NCBI GenBank assembly: GCA_019914995.1
Contig: CM034126.1
Span: 4,283,001 to 4,347,000 of the forward strand
DNA: 64,000 nt
Source: Acanthochlamys bracteata
Taxonomy: Eukaryota > Streptophyta > Magnoliopsida > Pandanales > Velloziaceae
Reading direction: 5' to 3'
Made by a program: the position numbers and the translations under genes. This document shows positions 42,463 through 54,006 of this stretch, one piece after another (position 1 is the first letter of the stretch; every line of letters starts with the position of its first letter). The notes beneath the pieces are model-generated. The model was given only the letters and a program-made list of their open reading frames with translations, was not told where the DNA came from and ran no database searches.

Positions 42463-43060
42463 GTAACAGCATTCAATTTTCTTCATTTAACTTCACGGCT
42501 ATACGTGAGTTGTTAATTTGGAACTTCGCATAAAATTTATGGTAGAAAACAAAGGAGAAGGAAAACTTCTATTGAAATGGGGCGTAAGACTCAAAATCGT
42601 TAAGCAAATATTCAATGGCCTTGCTTATCTTCACCAGTTCTACAAACATTCTCATCGATCACGACGACGATAGTAAGCAAATCAACGAAAACAAGCTCAC
42701 CGACTACGGCTTTCAACCTCTTTTCTCTTCCGATCACCACATTCAAAAGCTTGCTATTGCGAAACACCGCAGTTTCTTCAAGGAAAGAAGAAGTTAACCG
42801 CAAAAACAAATGTGTTCTATTTCAGGTTGATTCTTATAGAAATCATCACTGGTGTTGTTGTACCAAATGCTGATGGGTAAGAAACGTTGTGAGTATTTGG
42901 TCGATCAAGGTGGTGGATTTACATTGGTTGCGGAGCACAGATTAGTGTTTGAAGAGAGTAGAAAGCTTGCAGTGGTGAACTAGAGCAGGAGAAGAGACCC
43001 AGCATCAGAAAAATTGCAGAGATAATTTATGGTACTAAAGAGGTTTGTGTAGAGATGTAA

Positions 43061-43407
43061 GATTCTTTGCCTTATCTTTAATTAATTAAACGAGATTTAT
43101 GGGCGAGTAATTCTTTGTGATTTGATCACTTTTGAAGTGGTTTATGTTAAAATATAACCAAACATCTTATTTAACTCTAAAAAAAATACATAAATTATAT
43201 TTTAATTTTAATAGCTAAATCGAATTAATTGTGCCACACCAAGCACACAAGTTAGCAACCAAGTTCGGTTTTCCTCGTCCAATTAACGCTTCACAATTCG
43301 TATGAAATATCACAACTCTCTTCCGACCGGCGCCTTCAGTGACAAAACACAGAGAAAAGATAACATCATGAAGACTTCATTCACTCTTTCTTTGTCACCT
43401 TCAATCA
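43061..43407. other. Spacer between kinase pseudogene and Ty3/gypsy element
   Basis: AT-rich sequence with no gene. Its last part flanks the retrotransposon and is continuous in origin with the sequence at 49081 onward, that is, the old upstream region of the aquaporin relic. Confidence 0.5.
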
Positions 43408-43412
43408 ACGTG

Positions 43413-43877
43413 TGATATGAATGCTCTTCCTAAAGCCATGGGTCGTCCTCAGCGATTGCGTTGTGATGCAGCTGCGAGACATGTCAATTGTCCGAGTTGC
43501 AATCTCTAGGTAGCTGAATGTCTACTCGGAGTACCGAACCATGTAGCATCTTAGTCAAGCAGGCTAGATGAGATCACAAGGCCCGGAAGTTATGAATTGT
43601 AGTTATTTAGAGTTATTTGTTGTTAAGTTACTTATTCCACTAGGTTTCTTGTACCAATAAGTTTGCATGTTCTAGAGAAGTATTTGATTGTTGTAGAAAC
43701 TCTGCTTGGCTTCGTAGAGCGGCAGAGCCTATATATTGCTGTAGGCACCCAGAATTTAAGGGGGAGATTTTTAGTTTTCTCTTTTCTATTTCAATTCTCT
43801 ATTCTTTACCTCGTTCCTCTTCTCTCATCTTATTCATCCTCTGGTTTCTCGTCTTGTTCCCTACTCGCTTCTTATTA
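43413..43877 (+). repeat. 5' LTR of the Ty3/gypsy element
   Basis: 465 bp, begins TGATATGAATGCTCTTCC and ends CTTCTTATTA; the 3' copy keeps the canonical CA end. GAGCCTATATATTGC near 43727-43741 holds the likely TATA box of the LTR promoter. Confidence 0.93.
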
Positions 43878-43879
43878 AT

Positions 43880-43890
43880 TGGTATCAGCC
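43880..43890 (+). other. Primer-binding site
   Basis: TGGTATCAGCC starts 2 bp after the 5' LTR. Its first nine bases are those complementary to the 3' end of plant initiator tRNA-Met, the usual primer of such elements. Confidence 0.75.
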
Positions 43891-44073
43891 AGTGATCCTA
43901 GAGAGCCGTCGATGTCGCATAGACATGAATCTCCACGATCGCCGGCGTCAACACCATCCGTGGATGCAGAGAATTTCCTGCAACAACCACTATCACCATT
44001 ATCCGTAGCGCAAAACCATGGAGAAATTAATTAGCAAGAACAATATCATAATCTTGCTGCCAACTTCACATCG

Positions 44074-45633
44074 ATGATCGCTCAAATGAACGAGGAGAGA
44101 TTGGAGATGAGACAACTCATGCAAGAATTTATAAAAAGCCGCAATGCTAATATCGACCATACATCGGTAGCAAATACTCTTCCACCCAACCTCTCCACTT
44201 TACCAGCATTACTGACCACAACAGTGGTGACACCCCCTACATCTTCACAAACAATTCTCAACTAGAACAACTTATCCCAAACTCAGGAGCCTAACACACT
44301 TCCAAACATGATACCTACCCCCACCCTTACTAATCCAGCAACAAATACATTAACTCTTCCTATTCAACAGCCACCACTGTTACCTGCACCACTCGGCCAG
44401 AACATCTCCTTTCCACAAATTCAAGAGAACCAACATCTTCGTAAAGCTATTCCTACATCTACACATCACAATAATCAGGTGTTTCATCATACCGATTCAA
44501 CTACATCCATTACTAAACAGAAACACTAACCAGTCTGTCCTAACCACCATAGAATATGTGACACACATAGTTTTGTTCCACGAGATAGGCACAAGTTTTC
44601 CTCCTTTGATGACACACAAGTGCATGAGTGGATTTACTCTTGCGAAAAATACTTCAAGTATTATCATACTTCTATTGAGGATAGGATGTCGATTGCGGCA
44701 ATGTACTTTCAAGGAGAAGCTAATAGGTGGTATCAAAATTATGAAATCGATCGACCTCACCACTCTTGGGAAGAGCTTAAAGAAGCTTTGGTTAGAAGAT
44801 TTTGTCCAACTTCTTTTGGCCACCCTAGCTATGCTTTGCAGCAACTTAACCAAACAGGGAGTGTTGCTGAGCACCAAGCTTCTTTTGAGGATTTGCGAGC
44901 TAGATTACCTCATACATCCGAAGATGACTTGATGGGAAGGTTTTGCGGTGGACTATCCAAACACATATCTTTGGAAGTCATAGCTAACCAACCTGCAAAT
45001 CTACAGGAAGCATATATGTTGGCTAGAATATTTGAAAAGAAACTAATATTAAGTCAACCAGCAGCTAAGTTTGGAAGGTTTCATCAGCCCAGAGCTAACT
45101 CAGGACTACTATATTATTCTTCTGCTGGAGCTGCATCTACTCAACTAGTTAATCCATCACCAGCTGCAACTGCAACAATTCAGAGTGATACTTCCAAGCA
45201 GAGACCTACTGGCCTCTCCGTTGCTGAAATTAACAATCGTCGAGCAAAGGAATTATGCTTCTACTGTGATGATAAGTATGTGCGAGGTCACAAATGTGCT
45301 ACAAAGCTGTACGCTATTGCTGGACATGAGGATGAATTATGGGATGACGATCTGGACGAGATCAGCATCGACAATTCAGAAGAGGCGACACTATCGTTAA
45401 GTGACATACATGGACTGGTTGGTCTACAAACAATTAGAGTTGTTGGTATGATAAAACGTCAAGAGGTTTTTATCCTTATAGATTCAGGGAGTACGCATAA
45501 CTTCATAACTGAGCGATTAGCTAAGAAGCTGCAACTCAACATCTCTAAAGTTACAACTCTCAGAGTGGAGGTGGTAGATGGTAAACCGCACTCAATAGAG
45601 GTAATGTACAAGCAAATTCCGCTTTCAATTTAG
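44074..45633 (+). pseudogene. gag and protease region of the Ty3/gypsy element
   Basis: Three successive ORFs in the region (44074-44265, 44308-44529, 44620-45633) are separated by stops. The last one carries the gag capsid block (YFQGEANRWYQNYE, HSWEELKEALVRRF), a zinc-knuckle-like motif (CFYC, then GHKC near 45256-45297) and the aspartic protease signature DSGSTHNFI near 45481, followed by a stop at 45631-45633. Confidence 0.85.
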
Positions 45634-45648
45634 GGAATAACACTACAG

Positions 45649-47194
45649 GTGGATGCATATCCTTTTCCCCTGGGCGGCATGGACCTAGTGCTCGGTATTC
45701 AATGGCTTGAAAGCTTGGGAGATGTGGTCTGCAATTGGAAGCGCTCAGACATGCAGTTCTCCTTATCAGGACAGCAAGTTGTCCTCCAAGGAATAAGGGA
45801 AGGAGGTGTGTCACGCTTGATGAGCCTCTCTCATTCTTCGACACTATGTTCTGTGAGACTCATTGCTGCAACTCAGTCGGAAGATGGCAAAGCTTCTTAC
45901 CCAGAGGAATTGCAAGGTTTATTGGAGCAACATAATTCAGTCTTCAAGCCAATATTGGGCCTACCTCCTGAACGTTCCGTTGACCACGGCATTCCCTTAG
46001 TCCCTGGCTCGACGCTTGCAAATATTAGACCTTATCGCTATCCTTACATTCAAAAGTCAGAGATTGAGCGCACGGTGAAGGAGATGCTTGAACAAGGTAT
46101 CATCCTACCTAGTACCTCTACATTTTCCTCTCCTGTGCTTTTAGTTAAAAAAAAGGACGGCACTTCGAGATTTTGTGTCGATTATCGAGCTTTGAATGCC
46201 ATTACTATAAAGGATAAATTTCCTATTCCGGTAATTGATGAACTTTTGGATGAGCTACATGGTGCACGCTATTTTTCTAAATTGGATTTGAAGTCGGGAT
46301 ATCACCAAATTAGAATGAAATCAGAAGACACGCATAAAACTATTTTCCGTACTCACGATAGTCATTACGAAATTTTGGTTATGCCATTTGGACTAACCAA
46401 TGCTCCTGCAACCTTCCAAGCATTGATGAATCAGGTGTTTCGCCCCTTTCTTCGAAAATTTGTACTTATTTTTTTTTTATGATATAGTAGTCTATAGTGC
46501 AACATGGCAGGAACATATTAAGCACCTAGCCGAAGTGCTCTCAGTTTTGCAAAAAAAAAAACTCTATGCAAATCTCTCTAAATGCCACTTTGGATGCAAG
46601 CAACTTGAGTACTTGGGCCATCTAGTTTCTGAGGAAGGCATTTCAGCAAATCCTTCAAAAATTCAGGCAATGATTGCATGGCCAGTACCATCGTCACAAA
46701 CTGCTTTGCGAGGATTCCTTAGCCTAACTGGTTATTATAGAAGGTTTGTTAAGAATTATGGTCAAATAGCCGCACCTCTTACCTCCCTACTTAAGAGAGA
46801 GTCCTTCTGTTGGAACTATGAGGCACAACGAGCATTCGAGCAGCTCAAAAATGCCATGTCCAGCACCCCAGTGCTAGTAGCTTCTGATTTTTCACAGCCG
46901 TTCACAGTTGAAATGGATGTCTCTAGCAGAGGCGTAGGCGCGGTGCTGTCTCAAAACAATAGGCCTATCTCATTTTTTAGCAAAGCATTATCTACTTCAG
47001 CTATGGCCAAATCTACATACGAAAAGGAGCTACTAGCTTTAGTTCTTGCAGTCCAAAAATGGCGGCCATATTTGTTGGGTAACTATTTTATCATTAAGAC
47101 GGATCATTTGAGTTTGAAATACTTATTGGAGCAACGACTTTCTTCTCCAGATCAACACAAATGGCTTGTCAAGTTGATGGGTTATGATTATTAA
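45649..47194 (+). pseudogene. Reverse transcriptase and RNase H region of the Ty3/gypsy element
   Basis: Reverse transcriptase blocks run in order: [46 protein letters not shown]. The frame breaks at a T run near 46472, inside the active site, where the usual FFDD has become FFYD. RNase H follows (FTVEMDVSSRGVGAVLSQ, YEKELLAL, KTDHLSLKYLL) and a stop interrupts it at 47192-47194. The polymerase is expected to be inactive. Confidence 0.88.
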
Positions 47195-47221
47195 ATAGTC
47201 TATAGAGCAGGCAAGGATAAT

Positions 47222-48510
47222 GTGGTTGCCGATGTCTTATCAAGGTGCCAAGAGGCAACTTGTGCTGTCCTTACCACATTGCAACCGTCGTTTTGGGATG
47301 ATTTGCGTCGGTCGCAAAAAGAGGACGTCAAGTTAGAAAACCTTGTTGAGACCACCAGAGACCACCCTACGAACGATCTAACTGTTTTGCATGGTTTTTT
47401 ATTATTCAAGGGGCGTCTCTGGGTTCCAGATGATAGAGCATTACGACGACAGATTTTATTCGAGGCACATAACTCTGCCATTGGAGGTCACGGGGGCCAA
47501 TTCAGAACTTACAAATGTATTGCACAACAGTTTTATTGGCCGGGATTGACCAAAGACGTTCAGAGCTACATCAAGGACTGCATCACCTGCGCAAAAGCTA
47601 AAACTCAGTCTTTGAGGCCTGCCGGGCTACTCCAACCGTTGCCGATTCCGGAGAAAGTATGGTCTGACATTTCTATAGATTTCATTGAAGGCCTTCCTAT
47701 CTCAGAAGGTAAAGATGTGATTCTTGTAGTGGTAGACCGCTTATCTAAGTATGCACACTTTATCCCACTCAAGCACCCTTACACGGCTACTCACGTTGCC
47801 TCTGCATTTGCCAAGGAGATCTTGAGACTGCATGGTTGTCCCACGTCGATTGTCTCTAACAGGGACCAGTTTTTCTGAGTTCAGTGTGGCAGGACTTACA
47901 CAAGTTGCAGGGAACTTCTCTTTATCTCAGTACCGCATATCACCCCTAATCGGATGCCAATCCGAGATGGACAACATAGGCATTGAGGCATATTTGCGTT
48001 GTTTCGTTGGTGAGACTCCTAAGCATTGGATGCGATGGCTACATTGGGCAGAATTTTTTTACAACACAAGCGTTCACTCGGCAACAAATACATCTCCGTT
48101 TGAGGCTGTCTATGGAAGACCTCCTCCTCCTTTAGTGACATTTGCTTCGGGTCCTCTTCGTTAAGACGAACTAGGATCTCAGCTCAGGGAGCGAGATGAG
48201 ATTCTACGTGATCTGAAGTATCATCTTAAGAGAGCTCGGTCCAGAATGAAGAAATTCGCTGATCGTCATCGTCGAGAATTGCAGTTTGAACCAAGAGATC
48301 AAGTCTTAAAACTGCAACCTTACCGACAGTCCTCTATGGCGGCACGTCGTAACCATAAGCTTCGTTTTCGCTTTCATGGTCCTTTTTGCGTCATTGAACG
48401 TGTAGGATCAGTTACATATCGCCTTGCTCTTCTTCCTGAGTCCCGGATTCACCCTGTCTTTCATGTGTCACAATTACGGGATGCTCGCTTTGTTCCTCCA
48501 GATTTCTCTT
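47222..48510 (+). pseudogene. Integrase region of the Ty3/gypsy element
   Basis: The zinc-binding HHCC part is seen as EAHNSAIGGHGG and CITCAKAK. The catalytic core includes SIDFIEGLP and VSNRDQFF, then a frameshift at about 47875, and LHWAEFFYNTSVHSATNTSPF in a second frame. After another stop (about 48165) the C-terminal part reads HGPFCVIERVGSVTYRLALL and HPVFHVSQLRDA. Several breaks make it non-functional. Confidence 0.85.
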
Positions 48511-48604
48511 CCTACTGCCAGCTGATTGCTGTTTTTTCGCGATGCTCCTGCTACCGACAGGTCTGCTCCACGAATTGGCCTCGAGGACGAGTCCATTCCT
48601 CATG

Positions 48605-48614
48605 GAGAGGGGAA
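48605..48614 (+). other. Polypurine tract
   Basis: GAGAGGGGAA lies directly before the 3' LTR, where plus-strand synthesis is primed. Confidence 0.75.
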
Positions 48615-49080
48615 TGATATGAATGCTCTTCCTAAAGTCATGGGTCGTCCTCAGCGATTGTGTTATGATGCAGCTACGAGACATGTCAATTGTCAGGGTT
48701 GCAACCACTAGGTAGCTGAATGTCTACTCGAAGTACCGAACCACGTAGCATCTTAGTCAAGCAGGCTAGATGAGATCACAGAGGCCCGGAAGTTCTAAAT
48801 TGCAGTTATTTAGAGTTATCTGTTGTTAAGTTACTTATTCCACTAGGTTTTTTGTACCAATAAGTTTCTATGTTCTAGAGAAGTATTTGATTGTTGTAGA
48901 AACTCTGCTTGGCTTCGTAGAGTGGCAGAGCCTATATATTGCTGTAGGCACCCAGAATTTAAGGAGGAGATTTTTAGTTTTCTCTTTTCTATTTCAATTC
49001 TCTGTTCTTTACCTCGTTCCTCTTCTCTCATCTTATTCATCCTCTGGTTTCTCGTCTTGTTCCTTACTCGCTTCTTATCA
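48615..49080 (+). repeat. 3' LTR of the Ty3/gypsy element
   Basis: 466 bp, begins TGATATGAATGC and ends CTTCTTATCA, about 95% identical to the 5' LTR. ACGTG follows at 49081-49085. Confidence 0.93.
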
Positions 49081-49109
49081 ACGTGCCACTTCCTTACATC
49101 GCCTCTCAG

Positions 49110-49117
49110 ACACGTGT
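49110..49117. promoter_or_regulatory. G-box/ABRE palindrome ahead of the aquaporin relic
   Basis: ACACGTGT lies about 130 bp upstream of the aquaporin remnant. A second ACGTG is the retrotransposon target site itself. Such elements are usual in ABA- and seed-responsive promoters, which fits a TIP3-type gene. Present activity is doubtful. Confidence 0.4.
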
Positions 49118-49243
49118 CACACTCTTATCCACCACTGCTCTTCTTAAGACACTATAAGCTCTTCAACTAATGATCAAAGTAGGACGAAAGAGTAGTTGCA
49201 AGTAGGGTGATCGATAAAAAAAATTACAGTAATCAAGAAAGAC

Positions 49244-49393
49244 GTGCCGCCAACACAACGATTCTTTTTCGGTAGGACGGAGGATGTCACGCATCCTGAC
49301 ACCATGCGTGCTGCTCTCACTAAGTTCATTGCTACTGCCATCTTCGTCTTCGCCGGCGAGAGCTCTGTTCTCTCCCTTGGAAGTGAAGTTTGA
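49244..49393 (+). pseudogene. N-terminal remnant of a tonoplast intrinsic protein (TIP3/alpha-TIP-like aquaporin)
   Basis: A 49-codon frame starts with GTG where ATG is expected and reads PPTQRFFFGRTEDVTHPD, then MRAALTKFIATAIFVFAGES, before a TGA at 49391-49393. This matches the cytosolic N-terminus and first transmembrane helix of alpha-TIP (seed vacuole aquaporins with GRTDEATHPDSMRA-like starts). The rest of the protein, including both NPA loops, is missing. In the expected FAGEG motif the final Gly is Ser. The fragment is a dead relic. The upstream G-box sequence and the retrotransposon insertion lie in what was its promoter. Confidence 0.8.
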
Positions 49394-50161
49394 AGTGTAT
49401 GTTTTAGGACTCATTTTAAATACTTCAAATTTCAAAATTCTTTTTAGATTTTAAGTTTAGCAATTTCAACGTATATTAATTATCATTCTAAATTCAAATT
49501 TTACTTTCACACCGAATTTAATTTTTATCAAAATTTAATTTCAAATTTTTACTTTATTTATTTCAAATATTATTTCGAACTCTGTTTTTATCGAACTTCG
49601 CTTTCATAAAATTCAATTTTGATATTTAATTACTTGTATTTGAAATAAGCACCTAATGAACTAGCCAAACTGCTGAAAAACAATTTTCGAAGTAAATATG
49701 TACGTGTGCATATAGTTCAGGTTCCTAATGAGCAGATCTTTTGAGTGTGCAGGTTTATTTCAGATGCGGGTAAAGGAGTAAACAGTATATTACGTGTCTA
49801 CTTGCTAAAAACATTTTCCATTTAGCTGTATATACACACATGAAAAGGTTTATTTCATTAAAATTTACTTCATTAAAACCCGCTCTAATTTTTATATTAT
49901 ACAGTGCAATATAACCGTTAAAGTCTCATCAACTAGAACAATCGTCAAAATAAATTTTCTGTTTTGTTTCTTGCGAAGAACTGAGCCACGCGTCTGGTCT
50001 GTTCAGTTTTGCTGTGGTTCTCTTGAACCGCAACTTCCACACAACCGAAACAAAAACCTCTTTTTAACAAGATCACAGCTTCCTGCCATGGCTTTTCCCA
50101 ACCAACTGTAACAAACAGAAATAACTAAAACAGAATAGCAAAAGCTCCAAGCTTTCTAACT
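49394..50161. other. Intergenic and promoter region of the WAT1-related gene
   Basis: 49430-49640 is AT-rich low-complexity DNA. The remainder holds the promoter and leader of the transporter gene. No separate gene was found. Confidence 0.5.
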
Positions 50162-53100
50162 ATGTCAACTACTCTGTCCACCTTCTCTTTGTTCACCAGT
50201 TCTCAACTTTCTTTATTAAATCCCGACCATGGGGAACAACTACTGGCACCTTCTTCTCTTCTCAAACTTCGAAGATCAAGAAGAAAACATGCCACCATCG
50301 TTATCACTCACTCGACCAAACCAAGCACGGAAAACAAGAATATTCCCGTCGACTGTGTCGGCACAGGTTCAGAGGCCGAACGCTACGAGTCCGAAGAGTC
50401 CGAAACTTTGTTCTCTGCTGCTGCTGCTGCTACTGCTACAGAAGGGGTTGAGGAATTCGGGTTGATTCGGACTGCTGTGGAGTGGGCTTTGTTGATTTCT
50501 CCTTTCTTCTTCTGGGGAACGGCAATGGTTGCCATGAAAGAAGTAATCCCAAAGACTGGACCTTTCTTTGTCTCGGCGGTCCGGTTGATTCCTGCAGGGG
50601 CGTTGCTTGTTGGTTTCGCGTCGTTGCGAGGGCGGCCGTTGCCTTCAGGAACGCTTGCTTGGCTCTCGATTGCATTGTTTGCGGTTGTTGATGCTGCTTG
50701 CTTTCAGGTCTGCAACAATTTTTCTGCTTCTTTTTTTTTTTTTTTTTTTTTTGGGTGCATGGCATGTTTTTTGTGATTGGTATGATAGAATGAGATATAT
50801 TGTTTGAATGTGTTGCAGGGGTTTCTTGCAGAGGGGTTGAAGAGAACTTCTGCAGGACTGGGTAGTGTATGCTCGGGACCGTTTCTTATGCTTTAGTTAT
50901 AACATTGAATTTTTTAGGCTCAATTCTGAAATTTGGAGTGATCTCGTGTTCACATTGAGATGTTAGAGCATTGGAACCCATAAATTCTACAAACTGGATT
51001 GGAAACATTCAAATTTCTTACCAATTTGTCTACATTCACTTGACAAATATGTCTAAGTTTGACAGTTCCACAATTTCTTTGTCCTTTTACCCCTCTGAGA
51101 CTATCCCACAGAATAACATAGGCAAGACACTAAGAAGATAAGGTATGCAGATAACCTCATTGAATGTTTACATTGCAGGTTATCATAGACTCACAACCCT
51201 TGACAGTGGCAATTCTTGCTGCTTTCTTGTTCGGTGAATCCATAGGTATAGTTGGTTCAGCTGGGCTTATGCTTGGAGTTATAGGGCTGTTAATGCTTGA
51301 GGTATGCATCTGTAAACTAAAATACTGTATTTTCTCAGTTAAAGTTGGTTTTGTATTTCTTTGGTTCATAAGTTTCGATAGCAACTCTTTATACTAAGAC
51401 CACCGATAACTTGCTACTGAAATAGTCCAACCTTTTGGAGGTCATGTCTCTCCTGCATAATATGATAATATAATATATTTGCAAAGTTGTTCAATTTAAT
51501 ACCTCCGCAATTTTGCTTTGAAAATCGGAATTTCGTAGTTGAAATGTAACGGATCATTTTTTTCCGACAGCAACACCTACCAACTTAGAATGTGATCACT
51601 CTTTTCTGATGATTCATATTGGAGGATTGTACATGGTTTACTAGCACCTGTATTTGATAGACATATAGATAGTTAAGAAAAGAATTCTCAAACAAGTATT
51701 TGAGCAACTAAATGAAGGAAAACAAAAGATGAGCGAACATACTTTGGTCTACCAGATGTATACTTTAACTTTCAGTGACATAGTATCATTAATCTGGCAA
51801 AGATAAGTACGTTATCGTCCTGGTGTCAGTAAGTTGTTCTCTCTGATAATATGCTACTGGAATGGAATGATAACTATTCATTCCATGGCACGACGGACTT
51901 AGCGCTTCTCATATTTCATTTGTATCATGACATCATTTAAAGGCTCTGACTTATAAATTTACAATAGAAGTAAACACAGGATTTATAAAATAGCATTGTT
52001 AACAAGATTTGTATCTTCTACCTGGCATAACATGTCATCTTTGAACTGAATAAGCCTTGCTGCTGTTCTTCAATTTTGCTGGTCAAAACCTCAACTAATA
52101 GTTTTTATGCTAAAGGTGACCTCAGATTATAGCATAAACAGGACTCACTTAATAATATACTACAACATCTAAGATCTCGAATTTTCTTATTTTAATTGAT
52201 TAATATGCGAAAGGTACTTCCTAATACTAGTTCTTAAACTTGAGAAATAATTTGTTGTTTGAAAGAGCTGTGCATTTGCTGATACTTTTAAATGCAGGTT
52301 CCAGCAATCTCTTTTGAAGAGAGCAGCTCAACACTGTGGGGCAGTGGGGAGTGGTGGATGCTTCTGGCAGCTCAAAGCATGGCAGTTGGAACTGTTATGG
52401 TCCGTTGGGTTTCAAAGTACTCTGATCCAGTCATGGCAACTGGATGGGTATGTTAACGTTTTCAAAACTAATTTATTGTAAGGGGTCACATTCCATCAAG
52501 TACAATTCATCATCAAATGAATTAATCTTGTAAGAGCTTGCCATCACAGGGGTTTACTTGCAACTATCTATAATTTCCATCTGTTTCTTAAACAATTATT
52601 TGTGCAATGTTTATATCAGATTGATTCTTGACTTGCATTTGTCAATAAGTTCTCTACAGCAACGTCCAACATTTGTTTCAAGTCCTTTTACAGGCTTACA
52701 GCTTCACCTTCTCAATTGTTATTTACTTATGCGGGTAGCACTTTGATTTTCTCCTCTTATACTTTTATTTAATCATATTTCATATTTAAAATTTTCTATT
52801 TTATAATGGCAATGCCATCTCAACAGAAAAAATAAAATGTTACTTTTACTTCAAGTCCAACTATCAACAGCTTCACCTGCTCCTCTTATTGTGTTGTCTT
52901 CTGCCTTTTTTCTTTTAAAAAAAATGTTTTAGTAAGATGTTTCATGAAATAAGTTTCTAACAAGCAACTTTACAGCACATGGTCATCGGTGGTCTCCCTC
53001 TGCTGGTGATGTCTGCCCTCAATCATGACCCTGCTCTTAGTGGGAGCTTATCTGAACTTACCTCCAATGATCTTTTAGCACTCTTATACACATCAGTATT

Positions 53101-54006
53101 TGGAAGTGCCATCAGCTATGGTCTCTACTTCTACAATGCAACTCAAGGTATCTTCTTTCTTAATAACTGCTGTTCAAGTTTTTGATGTTTTATACCTTAT
53201 ATGTGTGCTCATTCATTATGTACCTTTCCTTCAAGCTAATGGTCTTGGTAACTTCTTGAGGTTTTCCTGCTTCTAAATGCATTACTTTAACAGGTAGCTT
53301 AACGAGACTAAGCTCTTTGACATTCTTGACTCCGATGTTTGCTTCGATATTTGGGTAAGACGTCAATTCCCTTACATCTTATTCAGGCAATATTTCTATT
53401 AATTGCAAAATATGTAGTTTATTTAACTTCCTTTCTGTCTTGTGATTTTGCTTTTTTGGTTTGTCATATAGTAATACCCATGCCTGCACTATATCTCAAA
53501 TTAAAGAGCAATCTTAAGGAATATATAGGGACTGTATTCCAGAAGCCCTGTGATTTTCTTTCGTTTTTAAATTGGTTAAAGAAGACTCGAATTCAAAGCA
53601 TGAACAGAGATAGAGATGTACAATGGCATTGTCGGTGCTTTACTCTTTTAGTTAAGTCTTGTTACTTTTTTCTTTAAGAATTTGATTTGTTACTTAATTG
53701 ACATCAAGTCTTTTACTTAATATGTCATGTTAAACACTTGAGCTAAGGTTAGTGCTAGATAAAGAAATTTGCATTGGTTCTGTGAATAGATCCCTTGGGA
53801 ATTAGCATTTGAAGATCTGTAAAGTATAAATCTCGATAAAAATATCATAAGTTCCACCTAACCTTATCCTTCTTTCTCTTGCGCCTCTGTGCTCCAGGTT
53901 CCTATATCTTGGGGAGACATTCTCACCATTGCAACTGGCTGGTGCTTTACTGACAGTTATAGCTATCTATATGGTCAATTACCGTCTCTCCACTGATGAA
54001 GCTTAA
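50162..54006 (+). CDS. WAT1-related EamA transporter, plastid type (At3g02690-like)
   Basis: Seven exons (50162-50707, 50819-50866, 51179-51301, 52298-52447, 52976-53147, 53294-53354, 53898-54006) join in frame to 402 residues. Residues 1-60 are Ser/Thr/Arg-rich, like a chloroplast transit peptide, followed by an acidic and Ala-rich linker. From about residue 105 there are ten likely membrane segments in two EamA repeats: WALLISPFFFWGTAMVAMKE begins repeat 1 and WGSGEWWMLLAAQSMAVGTV begins repeat 2. Conserved family pieces include VIIDSQPLTVAILAA, TSVFGSAISYGLYFYNAT and SLTRLSSLTFLTPMFASIFG. EamA proteins are drug/metabolite exporters; the substrate of this plastid branch is unknown. A long T tract lies in intron 1. 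All splice phases agree and the gene looks intact. Confidence 0.93.

Larger units (their letters stand above)
39663..43060 (+). pseudogene. Inactive LRR receptor-like kinase (PRK-type) pseudogene split by a solo LTR
   Basis: Kinase-domain pieces appear in order. Before the LTR: NLRDLLGSLAEVLDKGQLG, YKTMLASGPVVAVERLKEI and EYKNLVQIISFY, then after a frameshift TDQKLVLYEHVHGL and FQLLHGN. After the LTR: LKWGVRLKIVKQIFNGLAYL, NENKLTDYGF and finally EKRPSIRKIAEIIYG. These match pollen-type inactive LRR receptor kinases: TDYGF replaces the DFG motif, and the VAVK lysine is replaced by Glu (VAVERLK). The LRR ectodomain and transmembrane part are absent upstream. Stops, at least two frame changes and the 2.5-kb insertion rule out a functional product. 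The gene was probably already a fragment when the LTR element arrived. Confidence 0.85.
43413..49080 (+). mobile_element. Full-length but degenerate Ty3/gypsy LTR retrotransposon
   Basis: A 5.67-kb element with two LTRs, primer-binding site, gag, protease, reverse transcriptase, RNase H, integrase and polypurine tract in Ty3/gypsy order. The host 5-mer ACGTG is duplicated at 43408-43412 and 49081-49085, showing one insertion event. The LTRs differ at roughly 23 of 466 positions (about 95% identity by eye), so it is moderately old. The coding region is broken by several stops and frameshifts and cannot make a full polyprotein. No chromodomain was recognised at the C-terminus. Confidence 0.95.

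Noticed and set aside
50229-50807. Several ORFs over exon 1 of the transporter gene in other frames
   Set aside because: The frame starting at 50162 alone continues correctly into the later exons and has the transporter motifs.
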